From assembly GCA_000442125.1 (NCBI GenBank), contig KE546986.1:124001-188000 (forward strand): a DNA stretch of 64,000 nucleotides, given 5' to 3'. The notes beneath the pieces are model-generated. The model saw nothing but the letters and a program-made list of their open reading frames with translations, did not search any database and was not told the DNA's origin. The DNA comes from Opeltia flavorubescens. Its lineage: Eukaryota; Ascomycota; Lecanoromycetes; Teloschistales; Teloschistaceae. A program made the position numbers and the translations under genes. Shown here piece by piece: positions 49,823 through 60,868 of this stretch; the first letter of the stretch is position 1; every line of letters starts with the position of its first letter.

Positions 49823-52513
49823 ATGTTCCGCAAGCCTCGGGATACCGCAGAGGCAGCCATTCTTACCAACCCTCCCAAGCCATCAACAGGTCGCCCCCCT
49901 ACCCCTCCACTGTCATTGACACCCAGGTTCAAGCATACCACGGAGTCGGTTCATGCTACTGTCGCCACAAACTCGACCCCTCTTCTCGGTCGAAGCAAAA
50001 CTACCCCGAAGGCAACAAGTAAAAGCAGTCTTTCCGCTGGCGGAAAGATGAGTGGCAAATCAAACGGCAGTATCCTAAATTTCTTCAAAAAGGCCGGCTC
50101 AGCCAATAACATACCACAATCGAGACAAGAGGAGGAGAGCTTGTTCCTTGAATGCCCAGACATAGACGGGGATGGTGAAGGTCCTACTCAAACACCCACG
50201 CCACCAAGAGATGATGATGTACTAAAAGAGCCATATCCTCATGGGGATCCTTGCCCAGAACTGGACGAACAGTCACGCTACAATGAAGTGACTGGATCAG
50301 TCAAGCGACGACGATTGTCTGCAGATCAGGGTACCATCCTGCTGTCTGAACTTCCTCGGTCAAAGTCTGCCACAAAGACAGGACCCTTCTTGGAGGAATC
50401 GGACGATGAGGATAGATCACTGAGACCTATCAAGCTGGACACTGGTGAAATCTCACAAGAACCCCTATCTCGCGAACTATCACGGGAAGAAGACTCTGAA
50501 TTACACCTTTGTGAGGAGCCAAATCCACTGGAGAATAGTACAAAGCCGATTACGTCTACTGCTACTCCTCATGTCCCTACGCTGAAGCACGAACCGACAA
50601 GCCATACCGATGCACTCGACTTTGATGGTCTTGAAGATTTCATTGACGACGAATACCCTGAAGGTGAAGAGTACATGGAGAGAAGATGGATGGAGGAGCA
50701 AGCGGAACTCGAAGCCAGTCTCGAAGGTGAGGATGATGTGAAGATCACGCCACACGATAGCAGCAGTCGAGATGAAAAGCCAGAGCCTGCCCAATCAAGC
50801 GAGGCGAACAGCTCAGGCACGTGTCCAATATGTAACGGGAGCTTTGGAACCTTGTCCGAACAAGATGCATCGAAGCACGTCAACGACTGCTTAGATGGTA
50901 AAGCGCAACCGCTATCAGCTTTACCACCCCCAAAAACGATCAAGTCAGAGTTTCCAAATCACAAACGTTTTCAACGAGCTGCCATCGCGAAACCCGGACA
51001 AGAAAATCCGTTCAACTTTTCTACCACTGGCGCTGGAAGCTCATCCGCATTTTCCAAGTTGATGTCAGGGCATGCTGAAGACGCTGCATGGGCTACTGCT
51101 GCTGCCACGGAAGCAGCGTCGCGAGGAAAGCCTGCATATCAGCGAACCTGCCCTTTTTACAAGATTCTGCCGGGTCTCTACATATGTGTCGATGCTTTCC
51201 GATACGGTGCCGTCGAAGGATGTAAAGCTTATTTTCTCAGTCATTTTCACAGCGATCATTATATTGGTCTGACATCGTTATGGTGCCATGGTCCAATTTA
51301 CTGCAGCCGCGTTACGGGGAATCTCGTGAGGCGACAGCTACGGGTAGACCCGAAATGGGTTGTCGATCTTGAATTCGATCAGAAGGTTGAGGTACCTGGG
51401 ACGCAAGGAGTGCATGTCACAATGATACCAGCTAACCATTGCCCCGGAAGTTCGCTCTATCTCTACGAGAAGGTCATTGGTAAAGGCAAGAATCCCAAGG
51501 TTCAGCGAATTTTACATTGCGGGGATTTTCGAGCCTGTCCAGCACATGTACAGCATCCTCTGCTCCGGCCAGATGTTATTGATACAGTCACAGGAAAGAG
51601 CGCAGGACAACAAAAACTTGACGTTTGCTATTTGGATACAACCTATCTGACGCCAAAGTATGCCTTTCCGAGCCAGGAGGAGGTCATCAAAGCTTGTGCG
51701 GATATGTGCGTCAGCTTGAGCAGGGATTTTATTGACGAGAATGATAATTGGGAACAAACGAAGAAAGAGCGAGCGGGCAGTGGAATGGTCAAGTTTATCC
51801 GGAAGGATTCTGACGTAGTCAAAGAAGAGCCAGATGAGGGCAGTGACAGCAAGGTCTCTATGAACAAAGACAATGGCAAGAAACGTGGACGACTTTTGGT
51901 TATAGTGGGTACATACAGCATTGGCAAGGAGCGTATCTGTTTGGGAGTTGCCAAAGCACTCAACAGCAAAATCTACGCGACGCCCAATAAACAGAAAATT
52001 TGCGCAGCGCTAGAAGACCCGGAATTGATGGCTCGATTGACGAATGATCCGTTGGAAGCTCAAGTACACATGCAGATGCTGATGGAGATTCGGGCGGAGA
52101 CATTGGCAGACTACTTGACTGGATACAAGCCACATTTTTCAAGGATTGTAGGATTCCGACCGTCTGGGTGGAATTATCGACCACCCAACAGTCGTTTTAC
52201 TGAATCACCGGCCGTTCAAACGGTACTTCATTCGGACAATTGGAAGTCACGGTACTCAATGGCGGAGCTGGTGCCACAACGAGGAAGCACTCGAGAGTCA
52301 CAATGCTTCGGAGTACCGTATAGCGAGCATAGCAGCTTTCGAGAGCTTACCATGTTCTGCTGTGCGTTGAGGATTGACAAGATCATTCCGACCGTCAACA
52401 TTGGATCAGCCAAGTCGCGAGAGAGGATGAAGGGGTGGTGTAATAAATGGGCGATGGAGAAGAAAAAGAATGGTCTGTTCAAGGTGGCAGAAGGCCAGAC
52501 CGCATGGTCATGA
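49823..52513 (+). CDS. PSO2: DNA interstrand cross-link repair nuclease Pso2/Snm1
   Basis: Single exon, 896 residues. Pso2 is a nuclear 5'-exonuclease of the beta-CASP metallo-beta-lactamase group that digests past interstrand cross-links. Seen: a disordered N-terminus with a PIP-box-like SILNFFKK (about residues 84-91), a UBZ4-type zinc finger CPICNGSF...HVNDC (about 333-358), lactamase motif 2 HFHSDH (about 474), motif 3 PANHCPGS (about 536), motif 4 HCGDFRA (about 565), the DTTYL aspartate, beta-CASP motif GTYSIGKER (about 696), and the DRMBL C-terminus with PYSEHSSFRELTMF and PTVNIG. All metal ligands are present. The gene appears intact. Confidence 0.95.
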   Translation: MFRKPRDTAEAAILTNPPKPSTGRPPTPPLSLTPRFKHTTESVHATVATNSTPLLGRSKTTPKATSKSSLSAGGKMSGKSNGSILNFFKKAGSANNIPQSRQEEESLFLECPDIDGDGEGPTQTPTPPRDDDVLKEPYPHGDPCPELDEQSRYNEVTGSVKRRRLSADQGTILLSELPRSKSATKTGPFLEESDDEDRSLRPIKLDTGEISQEPLSRELSREEDSELHLCEEPNPLENSTKPITSTATPHVPTLKHEPTSHTDALDFDGLEDFIDDEYPEGEEYMERRWMEEQAELEASLEGEDDVKITPHDSSSRDEKPEPAQSSEANSSGTCPICNGSFGTLSEQDASKHVNDCLDGKAQPLSALPPPKTIKSEFPNHKRFQRAAIAKPGQENPFNFSTTGAGSSSAFSKLMSGHAEDAAWATAAATEAASRGKPAYQRTCPFYKILPGLYICVDAFRYGAVEGCKAYFLSHFHSDHYIGLTSLWCHGPIYCSRVTGNLVRRQLRVDPKWVVDLEFDQKVEVPGTQGVHVTMIPANHCPGSSLYLYEKVIGKGKNPKVQRILHCGDFRACPAHVQHPLLRPDVIDTVTGKSAGQQKLDVCYLDTTYLTPKYAFPSQEEVIKACADMCVSLSRDFIDENDNWEQTKKERAGSGMVKFIRKDSDVVKEEPDEGSDSKVSMNKDNGKKRGRLLVIVGTYSIGKERICLGVAKALNSKIYATPNKQKICAALEDPELMARLTNDPLEAQVHMQMLMEIRAETLADYLTGYKPHFSRIVGFRPSGWNYRPPNSRFTESPAVQTVLHSDNWKSRYSMAELVPQRGSTRESQCFGVPYSEHSSFRELTMFCCALRIDKIIPTVNIGSAKSRERMKGWCNKWAMEKKKNGLFKVAEGQTAWS

Positions 52514-53516
52514 AGCACAAGGTATGCACGAGTCAGCTAGAGCACGAATATGCACCTACTTAGGTGGTGTATACGGGGAGAGATCATACACCATCTTGCG
52601 AATGATATTACACAATTGATAACAAGACGCCAAAAAAGTATGGTTTCCATGGCGCATTCTTCTGTGAGATAATCTTACTCACCCGACCAATCCAGCGCTT
52701 GGTGAATATGGCGAATAGCATGTGACAGACGAGGCGTGCAATGGCCAAGCGGTGGCCTTTCCTCAATAGATGCATCATGCAGCTGCTTGAGTCTTGGTAA
52801 TTCCAAGGGAGTGGTCGTGATCGGGTGGCGGGCAGCGACAGTATCTACTTTGACAAAAGTCAATTGCGACTGCAGATTGGATTCCATGAACTGGGGGATA
52901 TATCTAAAATAGACGCTGTCATCTCACATGATCTCAATCGAAACGCAATGGAAACGACGAAGAAGAGTATTTGTTGCAGGTGGTTGGCGCACGTGGGGTC
53001 GCTGACCGATCAATTAGCCGAGAGCACGAGGCCTAGACCGAAACGGCTTGCCATTAAACCCTTTGTCCGGTACTCCGTCCACGTCCGGACTTCAGATGAT
53101 GGTGTCTTCCAATTACCACATTCACAAGGTCTGCGAGCACGACATGCCTTCTTCCATGCACTTGAGCATATTTGTTCCCACCCATCTGCAGCGGAATTCC
53201 GATAAGAAACCGCCAAACCACAATGCTGGAGCGGCATCTTGAAGCTTCAAACCCTATTTGACACTACTCCACCCCCAGCCTCATATCCGCTGACTGACCC
53301 TGGTCTCGTCAGCTCACCGTCACAGCCTCGACTCCCCACCATTGATCCTACATCCTACGATTCCCCACCACCTATCACCCGCAATGGTGTAACCTTAGAT
53401 AACTTATATTTCACTGACAGCCTTGTCTTTCCATTGAGCTCTTCCGACTGGCCTGAGCCCGCTGCACCTAGGATCCTCCTCTTCCACCCAGACTCTCCCC
53501 AGTCAACTCCATCACC
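52514..53516. other. 1 kb intergenic between PSO2 and KHA1
   Basis: The KHA1 promoter lies at the right end (TC-rich, 53,240-53,510). A minus-strand ATG frame of 70 codons (52,675-52,887, starts MESNLQSQLTF, ends ALDWSGE) is the only candidate gene, without recognised motif. Confidence 0.5.
52675..52887 (-). CDS. Possible small ORF, 70 codons
   Basis: ATG-initiated minus-strand frame with balanced composition: about two-thirds polar residues, no signal peptide and no membrane helix (QSQLTFVKVDTV, IEERPPLGHCTPRLSHAI). I do not recognise it. Codon use looks like coding DNA, but by eye only. It is convergent with PSO2. Confidence 0.25.
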   Translation of the reverse strand: MESNLQSQLTFVKVDTVAARHPITTTPLELPRLKQLHDASIEERPPLGHCTPRLSHAIRHIHQALDWSGE

Positions 53517-56409
53517 ATGACTTCACTTGTCACCGACACAATCATGGAGGCAGCGTCCCTTGTTCCCAGAGGTAAAAGTCGTGCTGTTCACCAGGGCGGT
53601 ATCCTGGAAGGAGCCAACCCTACCAAATATGATCCCAAGAATCCAATCATATTGTTCATCATCCAGGTATGTCCAGTATCTCGAACAAGATCTATCTCCC
53701 TTTTCTAACATGCTGTCTGTTCCAGGCCGGTATCATTGTCATCTTCTGCCGACTCCTACATTATCCACTCTCAAAAATAAGACAGCCTCGAGTTATTGCA
53801 GAAATCGTGGGTGGCATCATCCTTGGTCCCTCCGTACTCGGTCACATTCCTGGCTTCAGTGACACCATTTTCCCCAAGAAAGATGGCGAGAACTCCATTC
53901 CCGTCCTTTCTCTCGTTGCCAATCTTGGCCTGATACTCTTCCTCTTTCTGGTTGGACTTGAAACCGACTTGCGGATTCTCCTCTCACACTGGAAGGTGGC
54001 GCTGAGTGTAGGAGCCGCGGGTATGGCTCTTCCCTTTTCCTTGGGATGTGCCATTGCCTATGGTCTTTACCACCAATTCCGAGAGGATCCTGGACTCCAG
54101 CCGATCAGTTTCGGGACATATATGCTCTTCGTTGGCGTGGCTATGGCTATCACAGTACGAGAATGAAAGACCATAAGCTGGAGTCCTTACGTGCTAACTC
54201 TCTGCAGGCATTTCCCGTCTTATGTCGGATATTGACCGAACTCAAGCTCCTCCACGATCACGTTGGTGTTGTTGTCCTCTCTGCTGGTGTGGGTAACGAC
54301 GTCGTGGGCTGGATTCTGCTCGCCCTTTGCGTCGCGCTGGTCAATGCAGGCTCAGGAATCACCGCACTATATGTCCTCCTCACTTGTGTGGGGTACGTAC
54401 TCTTCCTTGTTTACATCATACGACCTGCCTTCTTGTGGATCCTCAAAAGGAATGGTAGCATACAGAATGGACCCAGCCAGGGAATGGTTGCGCTGACAAT
54501 ACTAATGGTGCTGGCCTCGGCTTTCTTCACCGGGGTCATTGGCGTCCATCCAATTTTCGGCGGTTTCTTAATTGGTCTTATTTGCCCGCACGACGGAGGA
54601 TTCGCAATCAAGTTGACCGAAAAGCTCGAGGATCTTGTCACTGTCTTCTTCTTGCCCCTATACTTTGCTCTATCAGGTCTGAGCACCGATATTGGCTTGC
54701 TTGATAGTGGTATCACATGGGCGTATGTCATAGGTGTGATTGTCGTTGCGTTCTTCGGAAAGCTTATTGGTGGAACGATCGCTGCCCGCTTATCCAAGAT
54801 GATCTGGAGGGAGAGCTTCACTGTTGGTGTGCTGATGAGTTGCAAAGGTCTAGTGGAACTGATTGTGCTGGTAAGCCGGATGCTTTTCATAGTATCATAA
54901 GTGCACTCGCTAATCCTTTTCCAGAACATCGGCCTGCAAGCGAAGATCCTCAGCCAAAGAACCTTTACCATCTTCGTTGTCATGGCTTTGGTGACCACTT
55001 TTGCGACCACACCCCTGACGACGGCACTGTATCCGCCGTGGTATCGGAAAAAGCTCGCTGCATGGCGACGCGGAGAAATTGATTGGGACGGGAACCCACT
55101 CAATCAGGGCGACCTTTCTTCGGTCGACGATCGTACGTCTCTTGAAAAAGATCATGCGAGCGACTTCCGCCGACTGCTTATGTACCTCCGATTAGAGAGC
55201 CTCCCAAGCTCTCTTTCGTTTCTGGCACTTCTCGGTGGCGATAGACCGGAAGATATCAAGCGAGTTCATCCCAGTAAGACAACCGGGCAGGAGGCTGACG
55301 AAAGCACGCCGTTACTCAAGAGACGCCTTGAGGTCCATGGTTTGCGGATGCTTGAGCTTACCGACCGACTTTCTTCGGTAATGAAGAATTCCGAGATTGA
55401 GGATGTCTCACCTAAGGATCCCGTTGTCAATTCATTCCATAGCTTCGGCCAGCTGAACAACGTTGCTGTATCTGGCGATGTCGAAATCGTTCCGGAACAC
55501 CTATATGCAGAGATCTTAATGCGATCAGTTGCGGATCAGGGTTCCGATATGGTTTTCCTACCCTGGAGTGAAAGTGGCAGACTTTCGGAAACAAGTAATA
55601 CAACAGGCGCATTAGAGCTTTCGAGGCAACACATGCTAGAAAACGGAGCGCAGAGTCATTTCGTCGCAACTTTCCTGAAAGACGCTCCATGTCATACAGC
55701 AATATTCGTGAATAACGGTTTCGGTGGAGCAGCTGCCAAGAGGGAAGCGATCAGCCTAAGTCGGACCAGGAGTCGACTCAGCATGAAAGGCAGCACTCAT
55801 GCTCTTGTGCCTGCACCTCTTGCTGATCGCAGTCATCATATCTTCTTCCCCTTCTTTGGCGGTGCTGATGACCGTGTCGCTCTTCGCTTTGTTCTCCGGT
55901 TAGCACGCAATCCGAATGTAACGGCAACCATAGTCTTTATGGATGTGGACCAAACCTCGACAGGAGCTGAGGTTGTGCCGGCCCAATCCAAGGCTTATGG
56001 GAAAGATGGCGTCGATGTCTCTGAATCTTCATCTCAAGAGACGGCAGGCCAGGAGAAGGGTTTCTTCATCTCTTTGAGAGACAGCTGTCCCCGCGAGCTT
56101 GAGGCTCGAATCCTATTCGAGATTGCCAGTACATCACGGCCATTGAGTGATATTCTCGCACGTGCCAAATCCGAAGTGGGCCAATCTGTGCGGAACAGCG
56201 GCGACCTTGTTGTCCTTGGACGAGGACGCGAGGGTAGCGTCAATTTCAGGACAGAACTTCCTCAGCTGTTGGCTGGCGGTGGCCTGATGAACTCGGTCGG
56301 CTCTGAAGTCAGTCAGAGTCTTGGGGATGTGGCTCAGGTGATGCTTGCGACCGAAGTCAAGGCTAGCTTGTTGGTTATTCAAGCGAAGAGGGAGGATATC
56401 ACACCATAA
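53517..56409 (+). CDS. KHA1: K+/H+ antiporter, CPA2 family (Kha1-like)
   Basis: Four exons: 53517-53666, 53726-54154, 54208-54870 and 54925-56409, all phase 0, 908 residues. CPA2 exchangers move K+ or Na+ against H+ in endomembranes; yeast Kha1 is in the Golgi. Seen: the first helix PIILFIIQAGIIVIFCRLL, then QPRVIAEIVGGIILGPSVLG, LFLVGLETDL, the family block AITAFPVLCRILTEL, GVGNDVVGWILLA with the ND cation site, GVHPIFGGFLIGL, LPLYFALSGLSTDIG, and MSCKGLVELIVLNIGL. The 480-residue cytosolic C-terminus has a universal-stress-like region (HHIFFPFFGGADDRVALRFVLRLARNP and GDLVVLGRGREG). Introns interrupt only the membrane part. The intron at 54871-54924 splits a conserved helix and is well supported. 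Confidence 0.94.
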
Positions 56410-56471
56410 TGTCTGTTGATATTCGATTATGACTGAATGATTGTACGGGCGGTGGCAATTTGATTTCATAC

Positions 56472-56507
56472 CACATATCTTGCTGGGCACACATATCTTG
56501 CTGGGCA
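56472..56507. repeat. 18-bp perfect tandem repeat, two copies
   Basis: The unit CACATATCTTGCTGGGCA occurs twice head to tail, just downstream of KHA1. Confidence 0.95.
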
Positions 56508-56952
56508 TATAGTATTTTTGAGACTATGCAGAGTCTGAGCTTGGTTTTTTGAAAGTATAGTTAGTGAATACTATATTATTCTGAACCACATATTCTGCAG
56601 CCCTGGTTTGTTTCGCTCCGATGTCTAGAAACTCTGGATTTAATAAGCATTGGCTGTCATACATCGCCATGGTGGCCTCTACTGCTGAATTCGTAGACCA
56701 TGCAGTTTTCATTCTCTTCCTCCTTGGCTCCAGACACGGTAATTATCAATGGGAGTCTGCAGGTGGGATTCCGTGACCAAGACTTCATATGTAATCAAAC
56801 GGCTGATGTCCCAACAAGATTACCAACACCGATGCGTGTAACTGTTCTATACTTTCCCAATGGAGGCGCAGTATGCTTTGCCTTTGACGTCGCATATGAT
56901 ACTGCGTAAGATCCTACCATCCGTACCACGATCTTGCCATGTAGGAATTTCA

Positions 56953-57271
56953 AGGACTTTTAAAACTGTCTCACAGTGAGCTGTTTACGGAAATTCCTGT
57001 ATGTCGCTCGCCGAAAAAGGGGGGGTAATGATCGCTTGGACGCATGAGAAACTGCGCCGCTGCCGTACCTGCAGCGTTCCCTCTCCCGGTGGCACGAGCT
57101 CTTTTTCTGACCTGCCAGCCTCATCACCGGAAAGTCCTGCTTCCTGCGGCAAACTCGCTGCTTTGGGCGAAGGACTTGGGTTTTGGGAGGACTTTAGGTC
57201 TGCGCAGGACTTGGAGGTAAGTCCTTAGGAGCGATGATAAGGATACAGGAGGGAGGATGGATGTAAGTCCT
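56953..57271. promoter_or_regulatory. Cluster of seven AAGTCCT/AGGACTT heptamers
   Basis: Exact copies: AGGACTT at 56,953, 57,171, 57,188 and 57,206; AAGTCCT at 57,132, 57,219 and 57,265. Seven in 319 bp on two strands is far above chance. The cluster ends about 390 bases upstream of the mucin-like gene's ATG, so it could be a factor-binding array, though no known factor is assigned. Confidence 0.6.
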
Positions 57272-57659
57272 GTCTGAGGAGGAGGGCTCCTGTTTGTTGT
57301 CAAAACATGTTTCGCCTAGATACATACGTTGCGGCGGTGCTTTTTAGCGATCGCATGATATCTCTAGCTTGCAAGCGGGTTGACTGTTCCCGGCGACAGT
57401 TGGTGTGTACAAGGACCTGGTGGGACCAATTGGGGTCACGGTCCGTGGACCTATTTTCGAACCCTGTTCGCCGGTGGTGATCGTCGCCGTAAATTGCTCT
57501 TTCGGCCGCCCTACTCATGGGTGTCAATGCGAAACATGACGGCACTCTTTTTGTACTGCTGGTCGCAATTTTGTGTCCTTTCCTCCTTCTCTGTCATGAG
57601 TTGCGATTACTATCCCCTCCTAACTTTATGATCTTATCCATGGACTTCTTTGCTAGGGT

Positions 57660-59082
57660 ATGATGATGTCGATGCGATTGAAGCTTTCGGTCATTCTCTG
57701 CTCTTTTCGTTCTCTTCATCTTCTCGTCGCTGCACAGAACTGTTATTATCCCAATGGTGACCTCTCTACTACCGATGCCCCCTGCTCCTCCGAAGAGGGC
57801 GCTGCCTGTTGTCCGCTTAATTGGCAATGTCTCGACAATGGTCTCTGCTATCTAGATAATCAGAAATTCTTCGGTCGATACACCTGCACTGATCAGTCAT
57901 GGCAATCATCAAAATGTCCAGGCTATTGCACTACCAGTATGAACCCCTCCTCCTAGTTCGTTCTTCGATGTAGATTTGCTTATCATTAAACCAGACAAGA
58001 CCGACTTCGGCGCTCAAGCCGTCCTCCAGTGTTCAAATCATGGCGGCCAATACTGCTGCGACCACAACCGGGACGAGAACAATGTCTGCTGCGACCAGAA
58101 CGACGACAGCCTTTTCTTTGCTCTTCCAGATGGGAAACCCACAGCCTCAATAGCGACACTCGGTGCTCCAGCTGCAGCGACTGGTGGTTCCAACAATAAT
58201 AATAACTTCAACAATAACGGCAATAACAACAACAATAACAATAATAGTCCAGCACAATTCACCTCCGTCGCAGATCAACCCACACAAATAAGCACCAACC
58301 CTCAACCTGCACCTCCATCCTCAACAAGCAGTACACCCAATTTCCAACCTCCATCATCCACTACCAGCGCCGACCAAGTAACCACAACCCCAGACACACA
58401 AAACCAAAATCAAGTTCCCAATCGCCCTACCACTACCACCGCCCCCACATCTAGGAAAACAACCATAATCCGCTCCTCAACCGCCTCAACGAATGGCCTC
58501 ACATCTGTGGTTCTCCTGACTTCGATAATCACCACCGCCCCCTCCCCCGAAATCACAACCCCTTCCAACGCCTCCTCCTCATCCGCTGACAATACCTCAT
58601 CCAAAAGCAACTCAACACCCTCAGCAGCAATAATAGGCGGTGCCGTAGCCGGAGGTGTCGTCGCCCTTCTCGCCCTCTCAATAATTATATTCCTATGTGT
58701 AAGGAGGAGGAAAAGGAGGAAACAAGAAGAATACAAAGAAGCGACGGTGATGAGATCGAGGAGTTATCTGGCGGATCAGAAAAGGGAGTTGGAGTGGATG
58801 TATAAGGGGCAGGAGGGGACGGATGATGGGTCTGGGGGTAGCCCGGAGATTGATGGGAGGGAGGTTGGAGTAGCGGGCGCTTCAGGGATTGGAAAAGAAG
58901 GAGCTGGAGGTGTTGAGGCAAGAGGGTTTAGGGGTGATAGTGGGAGAAGGCCTGGAGAGGTTACGAGGGTGGAGGGGGGTGCTGCTACTGTCAGGGGAGG
59001 AGGAACTGGGGGAGGAGGAGGGAACCAACCCCCACCGAGGAATAAATGGGAGGCGTATGAATTAGCTGCTGATGGGCGGTAG
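57660..59082 (+). CDS. Mucin-like single-pass membrane protein with Cys-rich ectodomain
   Basis: Two exons, 57660-57936 and 57995-59082, phase 1, about 454 residues. The N-terminus is a signal peptide (MRLKLSVILCSFRSLHLLVAAQ). The ectodomain has about 16 cysteines in two groups (CYYPNGDL...CCPLNWQC...CLDN and CSNHGGQYCCDHNRDENNVCCDQ). A long Asn run follows, then a Ser/Thr/Pro stalk likely to be O-glycosylated, a membrane helix (GGAVAGGVVALLALSIIIFL, about residues 303-323), a basic stop-transfer RRRKRRK and a Gly/Glu-rich cytosolic tail ending KWEAYELAADGR. The layout is that of fungal surface sensors or matrix proteins of the Wsc/Mid2 style, but the Cys module is different and the role is unknown. 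Four in-frame ATGs lie at the start; the first is taken. Confidence 0.85.
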
Positions 59083-60346
59083 CTTGCAAAGCAAAGAAGA
59101 AAAAAACCCGGAAATGGAGTAGAAAAGGATTTGGGCAACATTATAGAAGATCAAACGGGGAAAAGATAATCTGGAAAAAGAGAAAAGCCTGTTTGGAGAA
59201 TACGGTGGGGTGGGAATATGATATCGACGGCCTTTCTAGGGAGATTTACAGGGTAGATTGGTGAATAATAGACGTAGAAGCATTTTTGATTATTAGAGTT
59301 GTTATACATGAAGCTGTAAATATTTATATTGTCAAACTTATTTTGGAGGTGGCTCCTGGGCAAAAAGAGATAAATAAAAGCTTTTAAGGGGGTTTTAAGT
59401 AATCACTCAAGGGGGTTTGATGGGTAGCTGGTCAACTCCTGGAGTCGGATAATTCATTTCCTTGGAGATTGAGGGGTGAAAGATGGCCTAAAGTGGCTGA
59501 GAGGCGCGGGGGATCTTCGGCTGTGGAGGACAAGGCTTCTTGTCTCCCTCGGAAAATCGTTTGATGATGGAGGAGGACTTTCAAGCAATTTCTTTTTGTC
59601 TCTGTTCACTTTCAGAGGTTATGATCCTTTTCGAGTATGGTTTTTTATGAATATTTTTGAGATGTATTAATAGGGTTTTAAGTTGAGGACCTTGCCTTGA
59701 GATCGATAGTGCTGGCCTCGAGATCCTACAACCTTTGCGACGGACAGCTTATACAAGATAACCATCTCTAATTCCTTCGTTTACTCACATCTCAATAATC
59801 CCATGCATGACGAACGGCAATTCGTTAATTCAATATACTGAAGTACTGATAGAAACAGATCCTCCCCATATCACTAAGCCACATCACCTCTTTGCATACC
59901 CACACGCACTACAACGCTCGTGGCGATGGAACCGACTTTTTGAACCAGTACCTGCATATTTTCTGAAGAATCGGCTACGGAACCAACTTTCCAGCTTCCA
60001 AGGAACCCACGTATCTTCAATGCGCCCAGTAAATCCACATAAACACATCTAGGACTTCTCTCGGAATTTGTGCGCTTATCCGTAATGCACCGTTTCCGGT
60101 GCCTTGCACCCAAGTGTCAAAAGCATCGAAGCAAATGGTGAGCTTGATACCAAACTTCGTATATGCTTGACCTTCCCGCAACACTAATTCCGAGCGGGAC
60201 GCGTTGGAGATGCTCGGTCGAAAGATGGAGAATCATATATACCGCTTTCAATCCTGTGATCTAAGTACGAGTACAAACAAAAAGATTCATTATTGAGCCA
60301 CTAGGCGGAGATCACACATTTTAGCCTCTCATATTTCAAATTGAAG
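59083..60346. other. 1.26 kb intergenic
   Basis: No supported gene. 3' end of the mucin-like gene and promoter of the secreted protein gene. A tract with two AAGGGGGTTTT-like copies lies at 59,384-59,420. Confidence 0.5.
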
Positions 60347-60868
60347 ATGTCGACATTCGTTTTCTACTTCATCTTCGTCCTTTCGCTACTCAACTATACC
60401 TGTTCTCAGTCGCTCTTCCAAGAACCAGCTTCTACCCTGCAGAATTTGACTGTCGATACAGGAATAGACCAGTTCAGTCAAGCTTTCGGAGGCCTCGCAC
60501 CGAATAACGCAAACGACGCTCAGTCGCTATGCTTCACCAATATCCCAGGCTATCCACGATTCCTCCCAGTGGCTCGCGGTGATTGCTATTTCCTCCTTTT
60601 CACCATACTCATCAGCCCGTCGGCTGCAACGCCCTTCCGATGGGACGGCTCCAAGCTGCCCTTGCCTACTATGTACCGATATGGAACATGCTCCGTCACT
60701 GTCTATGCGGCAAAGGCTACGTCCAAAGAAGTGTTTACTCAATTGGGAATCGCGCGAGTCGCAGCGTTGGTGGTGCAGGAATGTGTGAATGCGCCGAGAG
60801 GCTTTCTGGGTGGCCGACATGCCATTGGGAACGGTGAGGGTTTCTGGGTTGCCGTTGGTCAGCAGTAG
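60347..60868 (+). CDS. Small secreted protein, uncharacterised fungal family
   Basis: Single exon, 173 residues. MSTFVFYFIFVLSLLNYTCSQS is a strong signal peptide. The mature part contains FLPVARGDCYFLLFTILISP, TPFRWDGSKLPLP, GTCSVTVYAA, and GIARVAALVVQECV, ending in GGRHAIGNGEGFWVAV. I recognise this pattern (a DCYxLLF block, a YGTC block, a VxECV block) from many ascomycete secreted proteins without known function; three conserved cysteines suggest disulfides. The ATG chosen gives the shortest sensible signal peptide. It stands alone, about 1.9 kb before the secreted carboxypeptidase gene. Confidence 0.78.
   Translation: MSTFVFYFIFVLSLLNYTCSQSLFQEPASTLQNLTVDTGIDQFSQAFGGLAPNNANDAQSLCFTNIPGYPRFLPVARGDCYFLLFTILISPSAATPFRWDGSKLPLPTMYRYGTCSVTVYAAKATSKEVFTQLGIARVAALVVQECVNAPRGFLGGRHAIGNGEGFWVAVGQQ

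Larger units (their letters stand above)
56410..57659. other. 1.25 kb intergenic with repeated heptamers
   Basis: No supported gene. A 69-codon plus frame at 56,700-56,909 has no motif. The stretch contains an 18-bp tandem repeat (56,472-56,507) and the AAGTCCT/AGGACTT cluster (56,953-57,271). It should include the promoter of the mucin-like gene. Confidence 0.6.

Noticed and set aside
53239-53520. 93-codon proline-rich frame whose stop overlaps the KHA1 ATG
   Set aside because: It has no ATG start; the TC-rich composition reflects a promoter and leader rather than a protein.
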